A DNA stretch of 64,000 bases from Actinomycetota bacterium (GTDB lineage Bacteria; Actinomycetota; Acidimicrobiia; Acidimicrobiales; AC-14), in NCBI GenBank assembly GCA_040754375.1, contig JBFMCT010000007.1, positions 37,131 to 101,130 of the forward strand, given 5' to 3'. The translations under genes were made by a program, and so were the position numbers. The notes beneath the pieces are model-generated. The model had not been told where the DNA came from and made no database searches. It was given only the letters and a program-made list of their open reading frames with translations. Positions 31,667-39,925 of this stretch are shown one piece after another; the first letter of the stretch is position 1; each line of letters starts with the position of its first letter.

Positions 31667-32566
31667 ATGTCGAGACAAGACGTTCGCCTCACCCTCTACT
31701 GCCCCAACTGACTGCCGGGCTTCCACCTGCCGTACCTGGCGGCAGCGGTGAACGGTCTGTTCGCCGAGCACGGTCTCGACGTCGAGGTGCTCGACCCGTC
31801 GGGAGGCCCCGACAACGTGGTCCGGGTGGGCCAGGGGGGCCCCGACTTCGCGCTGACCAGCGTGCAGCACTACCTGACGGCCCGGGACTCCCACGGCGAG
31901 GTCGGGGCACGTTTCGTCGCCATGATCGTCCAGCGCAGCCCGGTGGGTGCGCTGGTCCCGGTGTCCTCGGGCCGGAGCCGCCCCGAGGACCTGGCCGGGT
32001 GCCGGCTGGGCGCCGACCCGGCCAACCCCCAGGTCTCGGAGCTTCTGGCCACCCTGGCCTACCGGGGCATCGCCGCCCCGGTCGTGGTCGAGATGGACGG
32101 GGCCGAGGCCCGGGCCGCCCTGGGCCGGGGCGAGGTGGACGCCATCGTCGCCCTGGTCGACGCCCTGCCCCGGCGGCGGCGCCAGGCCGGGGTCGACCTG
32201 CGGGCCGTGCGGGTGGGTCGCGACGACGTGTACGGCAGCGGGCTGGTGGCCGCCGATTCCGCCTCGGACACCCTCGTGCGCCAGGTGCGAGCGGCCGTAG
32301 CCGCCGCCCTCGAGGCTCAGCGGCGCCAGCCCGACGCCGGGCTCGACGCCATGTCCGAGCGCTACACCGACGACCTCCGCGAGGACGCCCCCGAGAGCTG
32401 GGACATCCTCGAGGACCTGGTGTTCACGGGCGTACCCGTGGGGACCATGGACGAGGCCCAGTGGCGTACGACCCTGGAGTTCCTCTGTGCCGCCCGGGAC
32501 CTGACCGTGCCCGAGCCGTCCTCGGTCTACCGCCCCGAACTGGTGGGCGCCCCCGTACCCGGCTGA
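31667..32566 (+). pseudogene. NMT1/THI5-like substrate-binding protein interrupted by in-frame TGA
   Basis: From ATG 31667 the frame reads MSRQDVRLTLYCPN, then TGA at 31709-31711, then continues open as LPGFHLPYLAAAVNGLFAEHGLDVEV to 32566. The pieces on both sides fit one NMT1/THI5-like periplasmic-binding fold, whose first strand and loop usually read like RLxLxxxPNxxHxPxYxAxxxGxFxxxGLxV. A Trp codon TGG at this spot would need only G to A. TGA is the ordinary stop of neighbouring genes, so global recoding is excluded. The only usual restart codon downstream is GTG 31748, which would drop the first strand. No signal peptide, permease or ATPase genes accompany it. It may be a recent nonsense mutation, a sequence error, or a read-through site. 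Confidence 0.7.
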
Positions 32567-32582
32567 CGCCCCCCACCCCACG

Positions 32583-32633
32583 AAACCCGCGCGGGAATCG
32601 TGGGCGTTTCGCCCACGATTCCCGCGCGGGTTT
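32583..32633 (+). terminator. 51-bp perfect palindrome, probable strong terminator
   Basis: Two 24-base arms match perfectly around a 3-base TTT loop; the left arm begins AAACCCGCGCGGG and the right arm ends in CCCGCGCGGGTTT. This is the longest perfect inverted repeat seen in the window. It follows the interrupted binding-protein gene by 16 nt and precedes a secreted-protein gene on the same strand, so transcription termination is the simplest role. The A-run before and T-run after make it usable in both directions. Confidence 0.75.
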
Positions 32634-32713
32634 GCTCTTGGTGGGCCTCGTTCCCGCACCGATTGGGCCGAAGGGCCCATATCGGGCGGTGTCCCGGGGC
32701 CGATGGCACGGGC

Positions 32714-34480
32714 ATGGAACTCTCGCCGCTGGCGCGGGCAGGGCGGACGGTGCTGGGTGCCGCCACTGCTTGCGTGCTCGTCACATCCCTGCTGGTCCCC
32801 GCCCCCTCGTCGGCCGCCCCGCCCTCCCGGACAACGGTCCCCGCCCCGGCCACCCTGGCTGACTACTGGGCGGGTACAGCCGACTGGGAGATGGCCGCCT
32901 TCTACCCCAAGGAGGCCTACGAGCTGCTGCCCGGCGACGGCGGTTTCGGGGCCGGCACCATGATCGACGTGGGCCCTGACGGGGCCTGGTACTGGTTCTA
33001 CCGGACGATCGTCAACCCGCCCGGCTGCTCGGTCTTCCCGTCGTCGGGCACGGTCGTGCGCCGGTCGACCGACCGGGGCCGGACGTGGGGGCCGGTGGCC
33101 CGGGTGGTCACGCCCGAACCGGGGACACCGTGGGCCTGTGACGCCACCGACGGCGACGCCCACTGGGACGGCGCCCAGTGGTTCTACCTGTTCCAGTGCC
33201 GGTCGGACCCGGCTGCCCCCGGGCCGTGGGGCGAGCTGTGGAACATCTGCGCGGCCCGCAACCCCAGCCCTGACCCGACCCTCGGGACCTGGGTGCCGGT
33301 CTCGGCCGAGCCCGTCATGGGGGACTACCCGGGCGGCTACAACCCCTTCGTGGAGATCTGCGACCAGCCGGCCGACGACTGCTCCCGCCTGGCCGGGGGC
33401 CCGGGCCGGGTAGGGCAGCCGGGCACGCCCAGCATGTTCACGGTCCCGTCCGAGCCGGGCTGGGCCTTCGTCGACCTGCACGCCGTCGACCCCGGTGGCC
33501 TCCAGTACCAGTCGATCGTCAAGACCCGGGACTTCCGCACCTTCGTGGCCACCGGGACCAACCTGCCGGGAGACGCCATCTTCGACCGCGACGACGTCGC
33601 CGGCTGGCGCGAACCGGTCCCCGGTTGGCACTCCCGCCAGATCGGGGGCGGCGGCGGGGCTGTGGTCCGTAGCCCCTCGGACGGCATGTACTACAACCTG
33701 GTCGAGGCCTCCGACGGGCCGGGCGGGTGCGTGCTGGCGTCGGCTATGGACCTCGGCCTGCTGCGGGCCTCCAGCCCGGCGGCCACGACCTGGTCCCAGC
33801 CCACCCGGCCGGGCCGGGAGAACCCGGTCTTCTACTCCCAGCAGCCCGACCCCTCCGAGGAGGTCTACAGCCTGCGCTGCTCGCCGTCCTACTCGGGCAT
33901 GCTCGTCGACCCCGGCTCGGGCGAGACCTACGCCTGGTTCTACCGGCGATCGAGCGACCGTGTGCAGGGTGTCTACCTGTTCAAGCTGGCGTTCAACCTG
34001 CTGGCCAACGGGGATGGCTGGCGGTGTGTCGAAGCCGCCCCCTGGGCCCTGGCCGACCTCTCGGCTCCGGCGTCGTCGTTCGCCATCTGGCGGGACGGCA
34101 ACTGGGCGAGCGACGGCGGCTGCTACTTCGCCCTCTCCCGGGACGTCTTCCAGGACGTGGCCGTGGCGCCCCGCTCGCTGGCCGCCGTGGACTGGGGTGG
34201 CCACGTGGCCGTCCGCCAGTCGGGCACCACGCCCCCGATGGGCTTCGGGTCCTCCCCGGTGACTGGCCGGGTCGCGCTCACTCTCGACCAGTACAACTCG
34301 TCTGGTTCGCTGCTGGCCACGGCCTCGGTGGTGGTGGACAGCAGCGACGGCGCCTACCGGGCCCTCTCAGCCCGGACCGCCGTCCACCGCGCTGCGGTCA
34401 CCCTGCGGCTGACAGTCGCCCCCGCCACCGCCGGCACGGCCGTTCTGGCTGACCAGTTGTTCGTCCGTCCCGGCCGGTAA
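32714..34480 (+). CDS. Secreted protein, probable sialidase-like beta-propeller (unknown function)
   Basis: This 588-residue protein starts with a signal peptide (GRTVLGAATACVLVTSLLVPAPSSAAPP, cut after SAA or AAP). The mature part contains one clear Asp-box (RSTDRGRTWG), many Trp/Tyr-rich strands (e.g. GAWYWFYRTIV, AQWFYLFQC) and paired cysteines, as expected for an exported beta-propeller or beta-sandwich enzyme. No catalytic family can be assigned. I took ATG 32714 because it gives the signal peptide; upstream in-frame codons run back through the palindrome. It converges on another exported Asp-box protein, and the two genes share the terminator hairpin at 34494. Confidence 0.72.
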   Translation: MELSPLARAGRTVLGAATACVLVTSLLVPAPSSAAPPSRTTVPAPATLADYWAGTADWEMAAFYPKEAYELLPGDGGFGAGTMIDVGPDGAWYWFYRTIVNPPGCSVFPSSGTVVRRSTDRGRTWGPVARVVTPEPGTPWACDATDGDAHWDGAQWFYLFQCRSDPAAPGPWGELWNICAARNPSPDPTLGTWVPVSAEPVMGDYPGGYNPFVEICDQPADDCSRLAGGPGRVGQPGTPSMFTVPSEPGWAFVDLHAVDPGGLQYQSIVKTRDFRTFVATGTNLPGDAIFDRDDVAGWREPVPGWHSRQIGGGGGAVVRSPSDGMYYNLVEASDGPGGCVLASAMDLGLLRASSPAATTWSQPTRPGRENPVFYSQQPDPSEEVYSLRCSPSYSGMLVDPGSGETYAWFYRRSSDRVQGVYLFKLAFNLLANGDGWRCVEAAPWALADLSAPASSFAIWRDGNWASDGGCYFALSRDVFQDVAVAPRSLAAVDWGGHVAVRQSGTTPPMGFGSSPVTGRVALTLDQYNSSGSLLATASVVVDSSDGAYRALSARTAVHRAAVTLRLTVAPATAGTAVLADQLFVRPGR

Positions 34481-34493
34481 CCCGGGCCAGGCG

Positions 34494-34531
34494 CGACATT
34501 GCCCGCCGGGCTAGGCCGGCGGGCAATGTCG
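34494..34531. terminator. Bidirectional terminator hairpin between convergent genes
   Basis: Arms of 16 bases (34494-34509 and 34516-34531, CGACATTGCCCGCCGG and its complement) pair perfectly around a 6-base loop. It lies 13 nt past the stop of the plus-strand secreted protein and 40 nt past the stop of the minus-strand one, so it can end transcription of both. Confidence 0.75.
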
Positions 34532-34571
34532 TGTGCGGGGTCAGGGCCGTCAGGGCCGTCAGGGCCCAGGG

Positions 34572-36329
34572 TCAGCTGGTCTTGGCCGGGGCCTTCTTGG
34601 TATCGGTTGCCTTGGCCGCCTTGCCCCCGGTCGGGGCCGGGCTGGACTTGCGGGTGACCATGGAGGCGAGGACGAGGACCAGGCCTACGGCCAGGAGCCC
34701 GATCGTGCCGGCCAGGATGATCTTGGCCGTCTTGGACGCGCCCCCGCCGAGGGGCTCGAACTGGGCGGCCGCGATGTACAGGTCCTGGAGGCCGCCGCCC
34801 AGGTAGGCGTTGTCGGCCACCGCCGGGTCGGAGTTACGGGTGTCGTCCCACCCGAACACGGCATACTCGTTGGCCGAGCCCACCCCCGGGGCCGAGGCGA
34901 TGTCGTAGTTCAGCCCCCATATGCCGAGGCGGCGGTCGACCGTGCGGTCGGTCACCCGCTGGTTGGCGCTCCAGGTGCGGCCGTCGTCGGTCGAGTACGT
35001 GTAGAACACGTCGTTGGACCGCATGCCCGGCGTCTCTCGCGTGTCCCACCACACCACGTCGATGCGCCCGTTGGGGGCGATGTTGATGTTGGGGAAGTAC
35101 TGACCGGCGTAGATGCTGGGGTCGTCGTCGGTGAGGTTGCGGGCTTCGGTCCACGTGGCGCCGCCGTCGTAGGAGGCCCGGTGGTACACCTCGCTGTGGC
35201 CGACGAGCTCGGGGGTGGGGTTGCGGTTGTAGACGATGTGGATGCTGCCCTCACGGGTGACGCCCATCTGCGGGTAGGACCCGGCCGGGCCGCCGGTGGC
35301 GTTCTCGTAGCTGAAGGGGATGGCGAGTTGGGTCGTCCACGTCTGGCCGCCGTCGGTCGACTTGGAGAGGGCCAGGCCGCCCGGGGGGTTGGGGTTCTGG
35401 TGAGCGGCGCCCGTGGGCCAGGTGGCGTACGCGTTGCCCCGGCCGTCGACCCGCACGATCATGCCGTTGCGGCTGCCGGCCGAGCCGAAGTTGGCGGCCT
35501 GGTCGGGAGTGGCGGCCCGTGAACCGGCCGGCGGCGTGGTCGTCGACGTGGTCGTGGCGTTGGGAGCCAAGGTGGTCGTGGTCGCCGCCGAACGGGCCTG
35601 GTCACGTATGGCCTGGCTCTCGAACAGGTCGCCCACGAGGCTGTTGCCGCCGTCGAACGTACGCCCACCGTCGCGGGACACGGCCACCATGGGCTGGGCG
35701 GGCACGGCGTTGGCGCCCGTGAGGCCCGGTCGCGTCATGGCGAACATGATGTAGACGACGTCGTTGGTGCCGTTCTTGCGGTCGACGGCGATGCTCTGGA
35801 TGGGCCTCAGGTTCTCGGCGTCCTCACCCGTCTTGCCGCGCGACGTGCGGACGACGACCGTCTCCCAACTGTCGCCCAGGTCGGTGGAGCGGGCCACCAT
35901 GACGGCGCCGCCGGCCCGGGCCGCTTCCTCGGCGCCCCAGCCGTTGACGGCCATGTAGACGGTGTTGCCGCCGCCGAAGGCCATCGGGGCCTGGATGACC
36001 CCGCCCTGGCTCTGCGAGCAGAACGGGTAGTCGGCCGTGCCCGGTGATGCGTCCGGCCTGGTCCAGGTGTTGCCACCGTCGGTGGTCCGTACCACGCCGC
36101 ACCGCCGGGTGCGCAGGTCGGCGAAGCCGGCCACCATGCGCTTGGGGTTGGACGGGTCGATGGCGAACGACGGGCTCGAGTAGAGGCGGCCCGGGTCGAG
36201 GTCGGCCTTGGTGGTCTGGACCGGTTGGGTGAAGACCGGCGGCTCGGCGGCCGGTGCCACCCCCTGAAGCAGGGCCAGAGCCAGACCCCCGGAAACCAGG
36301 GCGGTGGCGGCCCGATGCGACTTTCTCAT
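34572..36329 (-). CDS. Exported, membrane-anchored Asp-box (sialidase-like) beta-propeller protein
   Basis: This 585-residue protein has a signal peptide (HRAATALVSGGLALALLQGVAPAAE), a large ectodomain with at least six Asp-box motifs (TTDGGNTW, STDLGDSW, SRDGGRTF, STDGGQTW, SYDGGATW, STDDGRTW), a Thr-rich insertion near residue 265 (ATTTTLAPNATTTSTTT), and a C-terminal membrane anchor (KIILAGTIGLLAVGLVLVLASMV) with a basic tail. Asp-boxes mark beta-propellers of the sialidase/BNR type, so it may bind or cleave glycans at the cell surface, but catalytic arginines and Tyr/Glu pair could not be assigned. The ATG at 36329 has GGGGGAG ahead. It converges on the other exported protein. Confidence 0.8.
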   Translation of the reverse strand: MRKSHRAATALVSGGLALALLQGVAPAAEPPVFTQPVQTTKADLDPGRLYSSPSFAIDPSNPKRMVAGFADLRTRRCGVVRTTDGGNTWTRPDASPGTADYPFCSQSQGGVIQAPMAFGGGNTVYMAVNGWGAEEAARAGGAVMVARSTDLGDSWETVVVRTSRGKTGEDAENLRPIQSIAVDRKNGTNDVVYIMFAMTRPGLTGANAVPAQPMVAVSRDGGRTFDGGNSLVGDLFESQAIRDQARSAATTTTLAPNATTTSTTTPPAGSRAATPDQAANFGSAGSRNGMIVRVDGRGNAYATWPTGAAHQNPNPPGGLALSKSTDGGQTWTTQLAIPFSYENATGGPAGSYPQMGVTREGSIHIVYNRNPTPELVGHSEVYHRASYDGGATWTEARNLTDDDPSIYAGQYFPNINIAPNGRIDVVWWDTRETPGMRSNDVFYTYSTDDGRTWSANQRVTDRTVDRRLGIWGLNYDIASAPGVGSANEYAVFGWDDTRNSDPAVADNAYLGGGLQDLYIAAAQFEPLGGGASKTAKIILAGTIGLLAVGLVLVLASMVTRKSSPAPTGGKAAKATDTKKAPAKTS

Positions 36330-36458
36330 GTGCGTTTTTCTCCCCCTTGGATGACACTGCGTGCGAACCCAGCGCCCCCGCCACTGCAGAAGGAGGTCCT
36401 GCCAAGCCGCGCCCTGAAGTCTCGGTCTCCAAGGTGTTGAATGCAATACGACGGTCGT

Positions 36459-36483
36459 GATCGAGTCATTCGTTATGTCGATC
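36459..36483. promoter_or_regulatory. Inverted repeat GATCGA-N13-TCGATC upstream of LysR gene
   Basis: In the 274-nt gap between the divergent Asp-box protein and the LysR gene, GATCGA and TCGATC form a 25-bp interrupted dyad, with a further ATC/TGAC repetition next to it. A second dyad, GCCGGC-N7-GCCGGC, lies near 36552. LysR proteins usually bind such dyads near their own promoter, so this may be an operator. Support is positional only. Confidence 0.3.
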
Positions 36484-36603
36484 TGACTGATCGCTTCTCT
36501 CGATGGGCTCGCTGGCGGAACGGCCGTCGGCGGGCGCAAGATGGGAGGCCGGCATTGTTAGCCGGCACTGGAATGCCAGCGACGTGCAAGTGGGACCGCC
36601 TCG

Positions 36604-37512
36604 ATGAACCTCAACCAGCTCCGTTTTGCCCAGGCGGTGGCCGACGCGGGCACCTTCACGGCCGCCGCCCGGCGCTGCTACGTGACGCAGTCCACCCTGT
36701 CTTCTGGCATAGCCATGCTCGAGAAGGAGCTGGGCCAGAGGCTGTTCGTCCGGACCACCAGGTCGGTGGCGCTGACCCCTTTCGGGCGGTGCATGCTGCC
36801 CGTCATCGGCAAGCTGCTGGAAGCCGAGGCCGAGTTGCGGCGGACCGCCGAGGGCTGCATCGACCCCGACCTCAAGGTGGCCCGCCTGGGCGTGTGCCCC
36901 CTGGTCGACGGGCGACGGCTGGAGCAAGTGCTGGCGCCCTACCGGGAGGCCAACCGTAACGTCCAGGTCGTATTGGAGCAGCTCAAAGGCATCAGCCCCC
37001 GGGTGGCGCTGGAGGAAGGCCTGTTCGACTTCCAGCTCGGGCCCAACGAGATCCGGGGCACCGCCTTGGAACGGGCCCGGCTCTACGAGGACCGCCTCGT
37101 CTACCTGCCCAGCGGGAAGGTCTCCGGCCCCGGGGCCAGCCACGAACCGGTGCGCCTGCGGGACGTCGCCCGCGACACGTTCCTGCTCGTCCACGACGGC
37201 TGCGGGCTGACCATCCGCACCCGCCAGCTCTTCCGGGCCGCCCGGCTCGCCCTCGAGCCTTACCCCGGCCAGTCGGTGAGCTTCCAGGTGCTGGAGGAGT
37301 GGGCCGCCATGGGCGTCGGCTCGGCCCTGCTGCCGCAATCGAAGCTGAGCGACCCGGGGTTGGGCCGGCCGCTGCTGCTGGGCAACGGCCAGGCGGCCAT
37401 GCTGCGCTTCGAAGCCGTGTGGCTGCCGTCGGTGACCGCCTCGCCCCACCTCGAGCTCCTGGCCCGCCACCTGAAGACGGCCAGCGCCCGGCTGGCCTCC
37501 CAACCCGGCTAG
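36604..37512 (+). CDS. LysR family transcriptional regulator (OxyR-like branch)
   Basis: This 302-residue regulator has the LysR winged helix at residues 1-60 (LNQLRFAQAVADAGTFTAAARRCYVTQSTLSSGIAMLEKELGQ split across helix-turn-helix) and a periplasmic-binding-type effector domain from about 90. The pattern of the DNA-binding domain and the segment DTFLLVHDGCGLTIRTRQLF, which has a cysteine in the region of the OxyR peroxidatic loop, resemble OxyR-like proteins, but the second redox cysteine is not evident. The effector is therefore unknown. No adjacent catalase or peroxidase gene is present. The gene probably controls the divergent exported protein or itself. Confidence 0.88.
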   Translation: MNLNQLRFAQAVADAGTFTAAARRCYVTQSTLSSGIAMLEKELGQRLFVRTTRSVALTPFGRCMLPVIGKLLEAEAELRRTAEGCIDPDLKVARLGVCPLVDGRRLEQVLAPYREANRNVQVVLEQLKGISPRVALEEGLFDFQLGPNEIRGTALERARLYEDRLVYLPSGKVSGPGASHEPVRLRDVARDTFLLVHDGCGLTIRTRQLFRAARLALEPYPGQSVSFQVLEEWAAMGVGSALLPQSKLSDPGLGRPLLLGNGQAAMLRFEAVWLPSVTASPHLELLARHLKTASARLASQPG

Positions 37513-37616
37513 TCCTGAACCAATCCGGTCGACGGCCGGTCCTGGGTGTGCTCGGCCGGGATCGCTCGCGGCCGGCCGAGGTGATCGCCCGGCCCGAGAT
37601 GGGCTAAGCGTGGGGC

Positions 37617-38354
37617 ATGACCAACGCGCTGATCTGGATATCGGGGGCCTCGAGCGGGATCGGCCGGGCGCTCGTCGGTAGCGTCCCTTGGGAACGAGCC
37701 CGGATCATCGGTATCAACCGCCGACCGGCCGAGGGCACCGAGCACCTCGGGGCCGACCTGTCCGACCCGGCGTCGTGGACGGCCGTGGGCGAGTCGTTCC
37801 GCCGGGAGCTGGCATCGTTCGTGGGCGAGCGGGTCGTGTTCGTGCACGCCGCCGGCACCCTGGAGCCCATCGGTTTCGCAGCCGACGTCGACCCCGCGGC
37901 CTACCGGGCCAACGTAGTGCTCAACAGCGCCGCCCCCCAGGTGCTGGGCCAGCTCTTCCTGGCGGCCGCCGGACCGGTGACGGCCGACCGCCACCTGGTG
38001 ATGATCACCTCGGGGGCGGCCAGGAGCGTCTACCCGGGATGGACCTCCTACGGGGCCGGCAAGGCGGCCGTCGACCAGTGGGTGCGCAACGCCGGGGCCG
38101 AGCAGGACGTCCGGGGCGGGGTCCGAGTGGTCTCGGTAGCCCCTGGGACCGTCGACACCGGCATGCAGGCCCAGCTGCGATCGACGACCGAGGACCAGTT
38201 CCCGTCCCGCCAGAAGTTCGTCGACCTGCACGCCGCCGGCAAGCTCACCCCGGCCGAGGCGGTGGCCCGCGACATCTGGGCCCTGCTGGACGCCGGTCTC
38301 GACAACGGAGCGGTCGTCGACCTGCGCGACCTGGGAGCGGCCCGGGCCCGGTAG
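37617..38354 (+). CDS. Short-chain dehydrogenase/reductase
   Basis: This 245-residue Rossmann enzyme has the cofactor motif GASSGIG at residues 10-16, HAAGT (NAG-like) near 78, the catalytic serine in ITSGAARS and the YGAGK catalytic Tyr-Lys pair. The sequence after NRRPAEGTEHLGADLSDP suggests an NADP-type or benzil-reductase-like member. Substrate is unknown. The preceding gap holds TAAGCG six bases before the ATG, a weak leaderless-type -10. It is followed by an F420-type reductase gene with no other clue to a pathway. Confidence 0.9.
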   Translation: MTNALIWISGASSGIGRALVGSVPWERARIIGINRRPAEGTEHLGADLSDPASWTAVGESFRRELASFVGERVVFVHAAGTLEPIGFAADVDPAAYRANVVLNSAAPQVLGQLFLAAAGPVTADRHLVMITSGAARSVYPGWTSYGAGKAAVDQWVRNAGAEQDVRGGVRVVSVAPGTVDTGMQAQLRSTTEDQFPSRQKFVDLHAAGKLTPAEAVARDIWALLDAGLDNGAVVDLRDLGAARAR

Positions 38355-38487
38355 CCCGACCGGCTCGGGGGGTCGTGTCTGGTTCCGAAGACCTCGTGAC
38401 CTCGCCGGGGACGGGGCCACTTGCGGCCCGGGCGGCCACCGGCGACGCTCTGGGCGTGGCTTGCCAACCCGAGGGCGGGAGCCGGCG

Positions 38488-38844
38488 GTGACCCCGGTCG
38501 AGGGCGCGGCCGATGCGTTCTGCTACGTCACCAGCACGGGCCGGCGCACCGGCAGGGCCCATACGATCGAGATCTGGTTCGCGGCCTCACCGGCGGCGCC
38601 GGTGCTCTACGTCCTCACCTCGCCCCGCTCCGATACCGTCGCCAACCTGGGGCGCCGGCCCTCCTGCACCGTCCGGATCGGTGCCGTGGAGCACCGGGCC
38701 GAGGCCCGGGCCCTGGAGCCCGGTTCCGACGAGGACGTCCTGGCCCGCCGCCTGCTCCTGGCCAAGTACCAGTCCCCGGGCTCCTCGGACCTCGAGCACT
38801 GGGGCACCAGCGCCCACGCCATCGCCTTCGACCTCGACCCATGA
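38488..38844 (+). CDS. F420-dependent nitroreductase-family (Ddn-like) small protein
   Basis: This protein of about 118 residues has the split-barrel pattern of the deazaflavin (F420)-dependent nitroreductase/quinone reductase family: TSTGRRTGRAHTIEIWF at the N-terminus, LYVLTSPRSDTVANLGRRPSCTVRIG in the middle, and RRLLLAKYQ near the end. These small enzymes use F420H2 in actinobacteria, on quinones or other acceptors. The GTG at 38488 is preceded by GGGAG at suitable distance; a longer reading from TTG 38461 lacks a ribosome site. The neighbour upstream is an SDR. Confidence 0.78.
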   Translation: MTPVEGAADAFCYVTSTGRRTGRAHTIEIWFAASPAAPVLYVLTSPRSDTVANLGRRPSCTVRIGAVEHRAEARALEPGSDEDVLARRLLLAKYQSPGSSDLEHWGTSAHAIAFDLDP

Positions 38845-38874
38845 CCCGCCGAGCGCCTGCGCCGGGCTGGGCCT

Positions 38875-39102
38875 TCAGCCCAGAGGGTGCCCGTTGGGGC
38901 AGGCCGCCTGCCAGCGGAAGCCCTCGAACCCGCAGACGGCACACGTCTTGCCCGGCACGTCGCTGAACCCCGTCGACAACATCGTGCGCCGGAAGGTCTT
39001 CGCCCGCGGGGCCGTGGTCACCGCCGCCGGCACCGCCTCTACCGGGGGCGTGGGCTCGGGTGACGGTTGGTCGCCGGGGTCGTCGGCAGGCTGGTCGCTC
39101 AC
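38875..39102 (-). CDS. Small zinc-ribbon protein (75 residues)
   Basis: This short minus-strand gene encodes an N-terminal acidic Pro-rich half and a C-terminal zinc-ribbon-like end (CAVCGFEGFRWQAACPNGHPLG), with three Cys and a His in a CxxC-x10-CxxxH pattern. It starts at GTG 39102, with TACGAT at 39109-39114 (minus strand) six bases before it, an ideal leaderless arrangement. Longer in-frame readings upstream have non-coding character. The family is not recognised. It converges on the F420-type gene, with a small GGGCTG/CAGCCC dyad overlapping the stop codon. Confidence 0.6.
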   Translation of the reverse strand: MSDQPADDPGDQPSPEPTPPVEAVPAAVTTAPRAKTFRRTMLSTGFSDVPGKTCAVCGFEGFRWQAACPNGHPLG

Positions 39103-39185
39103 GATGTGATCGTACGCCCATGGCCGGCCCTGGCCGTGCGCAAGGCCGCTGGCGATCCAAAGGCCCTCCACGCCCGCCACCGGCT

Positions 39186-39626
39186 TCAAGCGGGGCGTGC
39201 CGGGTCGAACCAGTCGAGGCCGTCGAAGCGAGCGAAGCCGCGGTCGGCGGTGGCCACCCGGCACCCGTTGGCCAGAGCGAGGGCGGCGAGCCATGCATCG
39301 GGCACGAGATTGCCCCTGACCTGCTGATCAGGCCCTGCCAACTTCGAGAAGGCAGCCCAAACGGCGTCGGTCACCGTGACCCAGCGACGCCGGTGCGAAG
39401 CACGTACGGCGTCGACGAAAGCCATCGCCACCGGGGTGGGTGCGGGGCTTTCGTAGATGCGGGGGCTGGTGACGATCCGGAGAAAGCCGGTCAGCGTGCC
39501 CTCGGAGAGGCCGACCTCGTCCGCTCCGCCCAGGAGGTCGGCCAGCCACGCGGCGTAGCTCTCGTGGAGCGCGTGCTCCCGCCTGAAGGCGTAGACGAGC
39601 ACGTTCACGTCGGGCAGGACGATCAA
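39186..39626 (-). CDS. vapC: VapC-type PIN-domain ribonuclease toxin
   Basis: This 146-residue PIN-domain protein has the first catalytic Asp at LPDVNVLVYAF, Glu in GLSEGTLTGFLRIVT, and the late acidic pair in VPDAWLAALALANGCRVATADRGF. VapC toxins cleave tRNA or rRNA when freed from VapB. The TSPRIYESP-type segment marks the common actinobacterial VapC subgroup. The ATG at 39626 shares ATGA with the end of vapB, so antitoxin and toxin are coupled as usual. Confidence 0.9.
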   Translation of the reverse strand: MIVLPDVNVLVYAFRREHALHESYAAWLADLLGGADEVGLSEGTLTGFLRIVTSPRIYESPAPTPVAMAFVDAVRASHRRRWVTVTDAVWAAFSKLAGPDQQVRGNLVPDAWLAALALANGCRVATADRGFARFDGLDWFDPARPA

Positions 39627-39862
39627 CGAGGGTCGTCGCCTTCAAGGGCGGCCCACAGCGAGTCCCGGTCGGCGACGTCGACGAGCACCCTCCCGCCCGG
39701 GCGGCCATATGCCGGAAGCACGATCGGGTCGTGTGCCGGCTGGGCCGCGAGCACGGTCCTGAGACCCTCTTCGACGACGCTGGTGAAGGTCCTACCCTCG
39801 GCCGCTGCCTTGGCCTTGGCGGCCTCGGCCAGAGCGTCAGGCAGATTGATGGTCGTGCGCAT
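39623..39862 (-). CDS. vapB: VapB-type antitoxin (ribbon-helix-helix)
   Basis: This 79-residue antitoxin begins MRTTINLPDALAEAAKAKAAAEGRT, a ribbon-helix-helix DNA-binding domain that represses its own promoter together with VapC. The C-terminal part with LPAYGRPGGRVLVDVADRDSL would wrap and block the VapC active site. The ATG at 39862 follows a TATGCT -10 box by seven bases on the minus strand, so the mRNA is probably leaderless. The repetition around GCATATCAGCATAC at the start would make a suitable VapB operator. Confidence 0.88.
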   Translation of the reverse strand: MRTTINLPDALAEAAKAKAAAEGRTFTSVVEEGLRTVLAAQPAHDPIVLPAYGRPGGRVLVDVADRDSLWAALEGDDPR

Positions 39863-39875
39863 GCATATCAGCATA
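39863..39875 (-). promoter_or_regulatory. vapBC leaderless promoter and possible operator
   Basis: On the minus strand TATGCT (39875 to 39870) ends seven bases before the vapB ATG. The region contains the near-symmetric ATGC-TGAT-ATGCAT pattern, which may be the VapB binding site overlapping the -10 element. Confidence 0.5.
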
Positions 39876-39925
39876 CCCATGTGCTCGGGCGCTGTGGCTG
39901 CCGCAGTCGGCGATGATCGGCCGGC

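Noticed and set aside
31709..31711. Selenocysteine at the in-frame TGA
   Set aside because: No selenoprotein family matches, no bacterial SECIS-like hairpin is evident right after the codon, and Trp would fit the family better.
32583..32633. Insertion sequence end or transposon remnant
   Set aside because: No transposase fragment or target duplication is visible nearby; the palindrome alone is insufficient.
31643..34204. A long minus-strand frame covering the binding protein, the palindrome and part of the exported protein
   Set aside because: It crosses a 51-bp palindrome and lacks any domain; the plus strand shows a signal peptide and family motifs.
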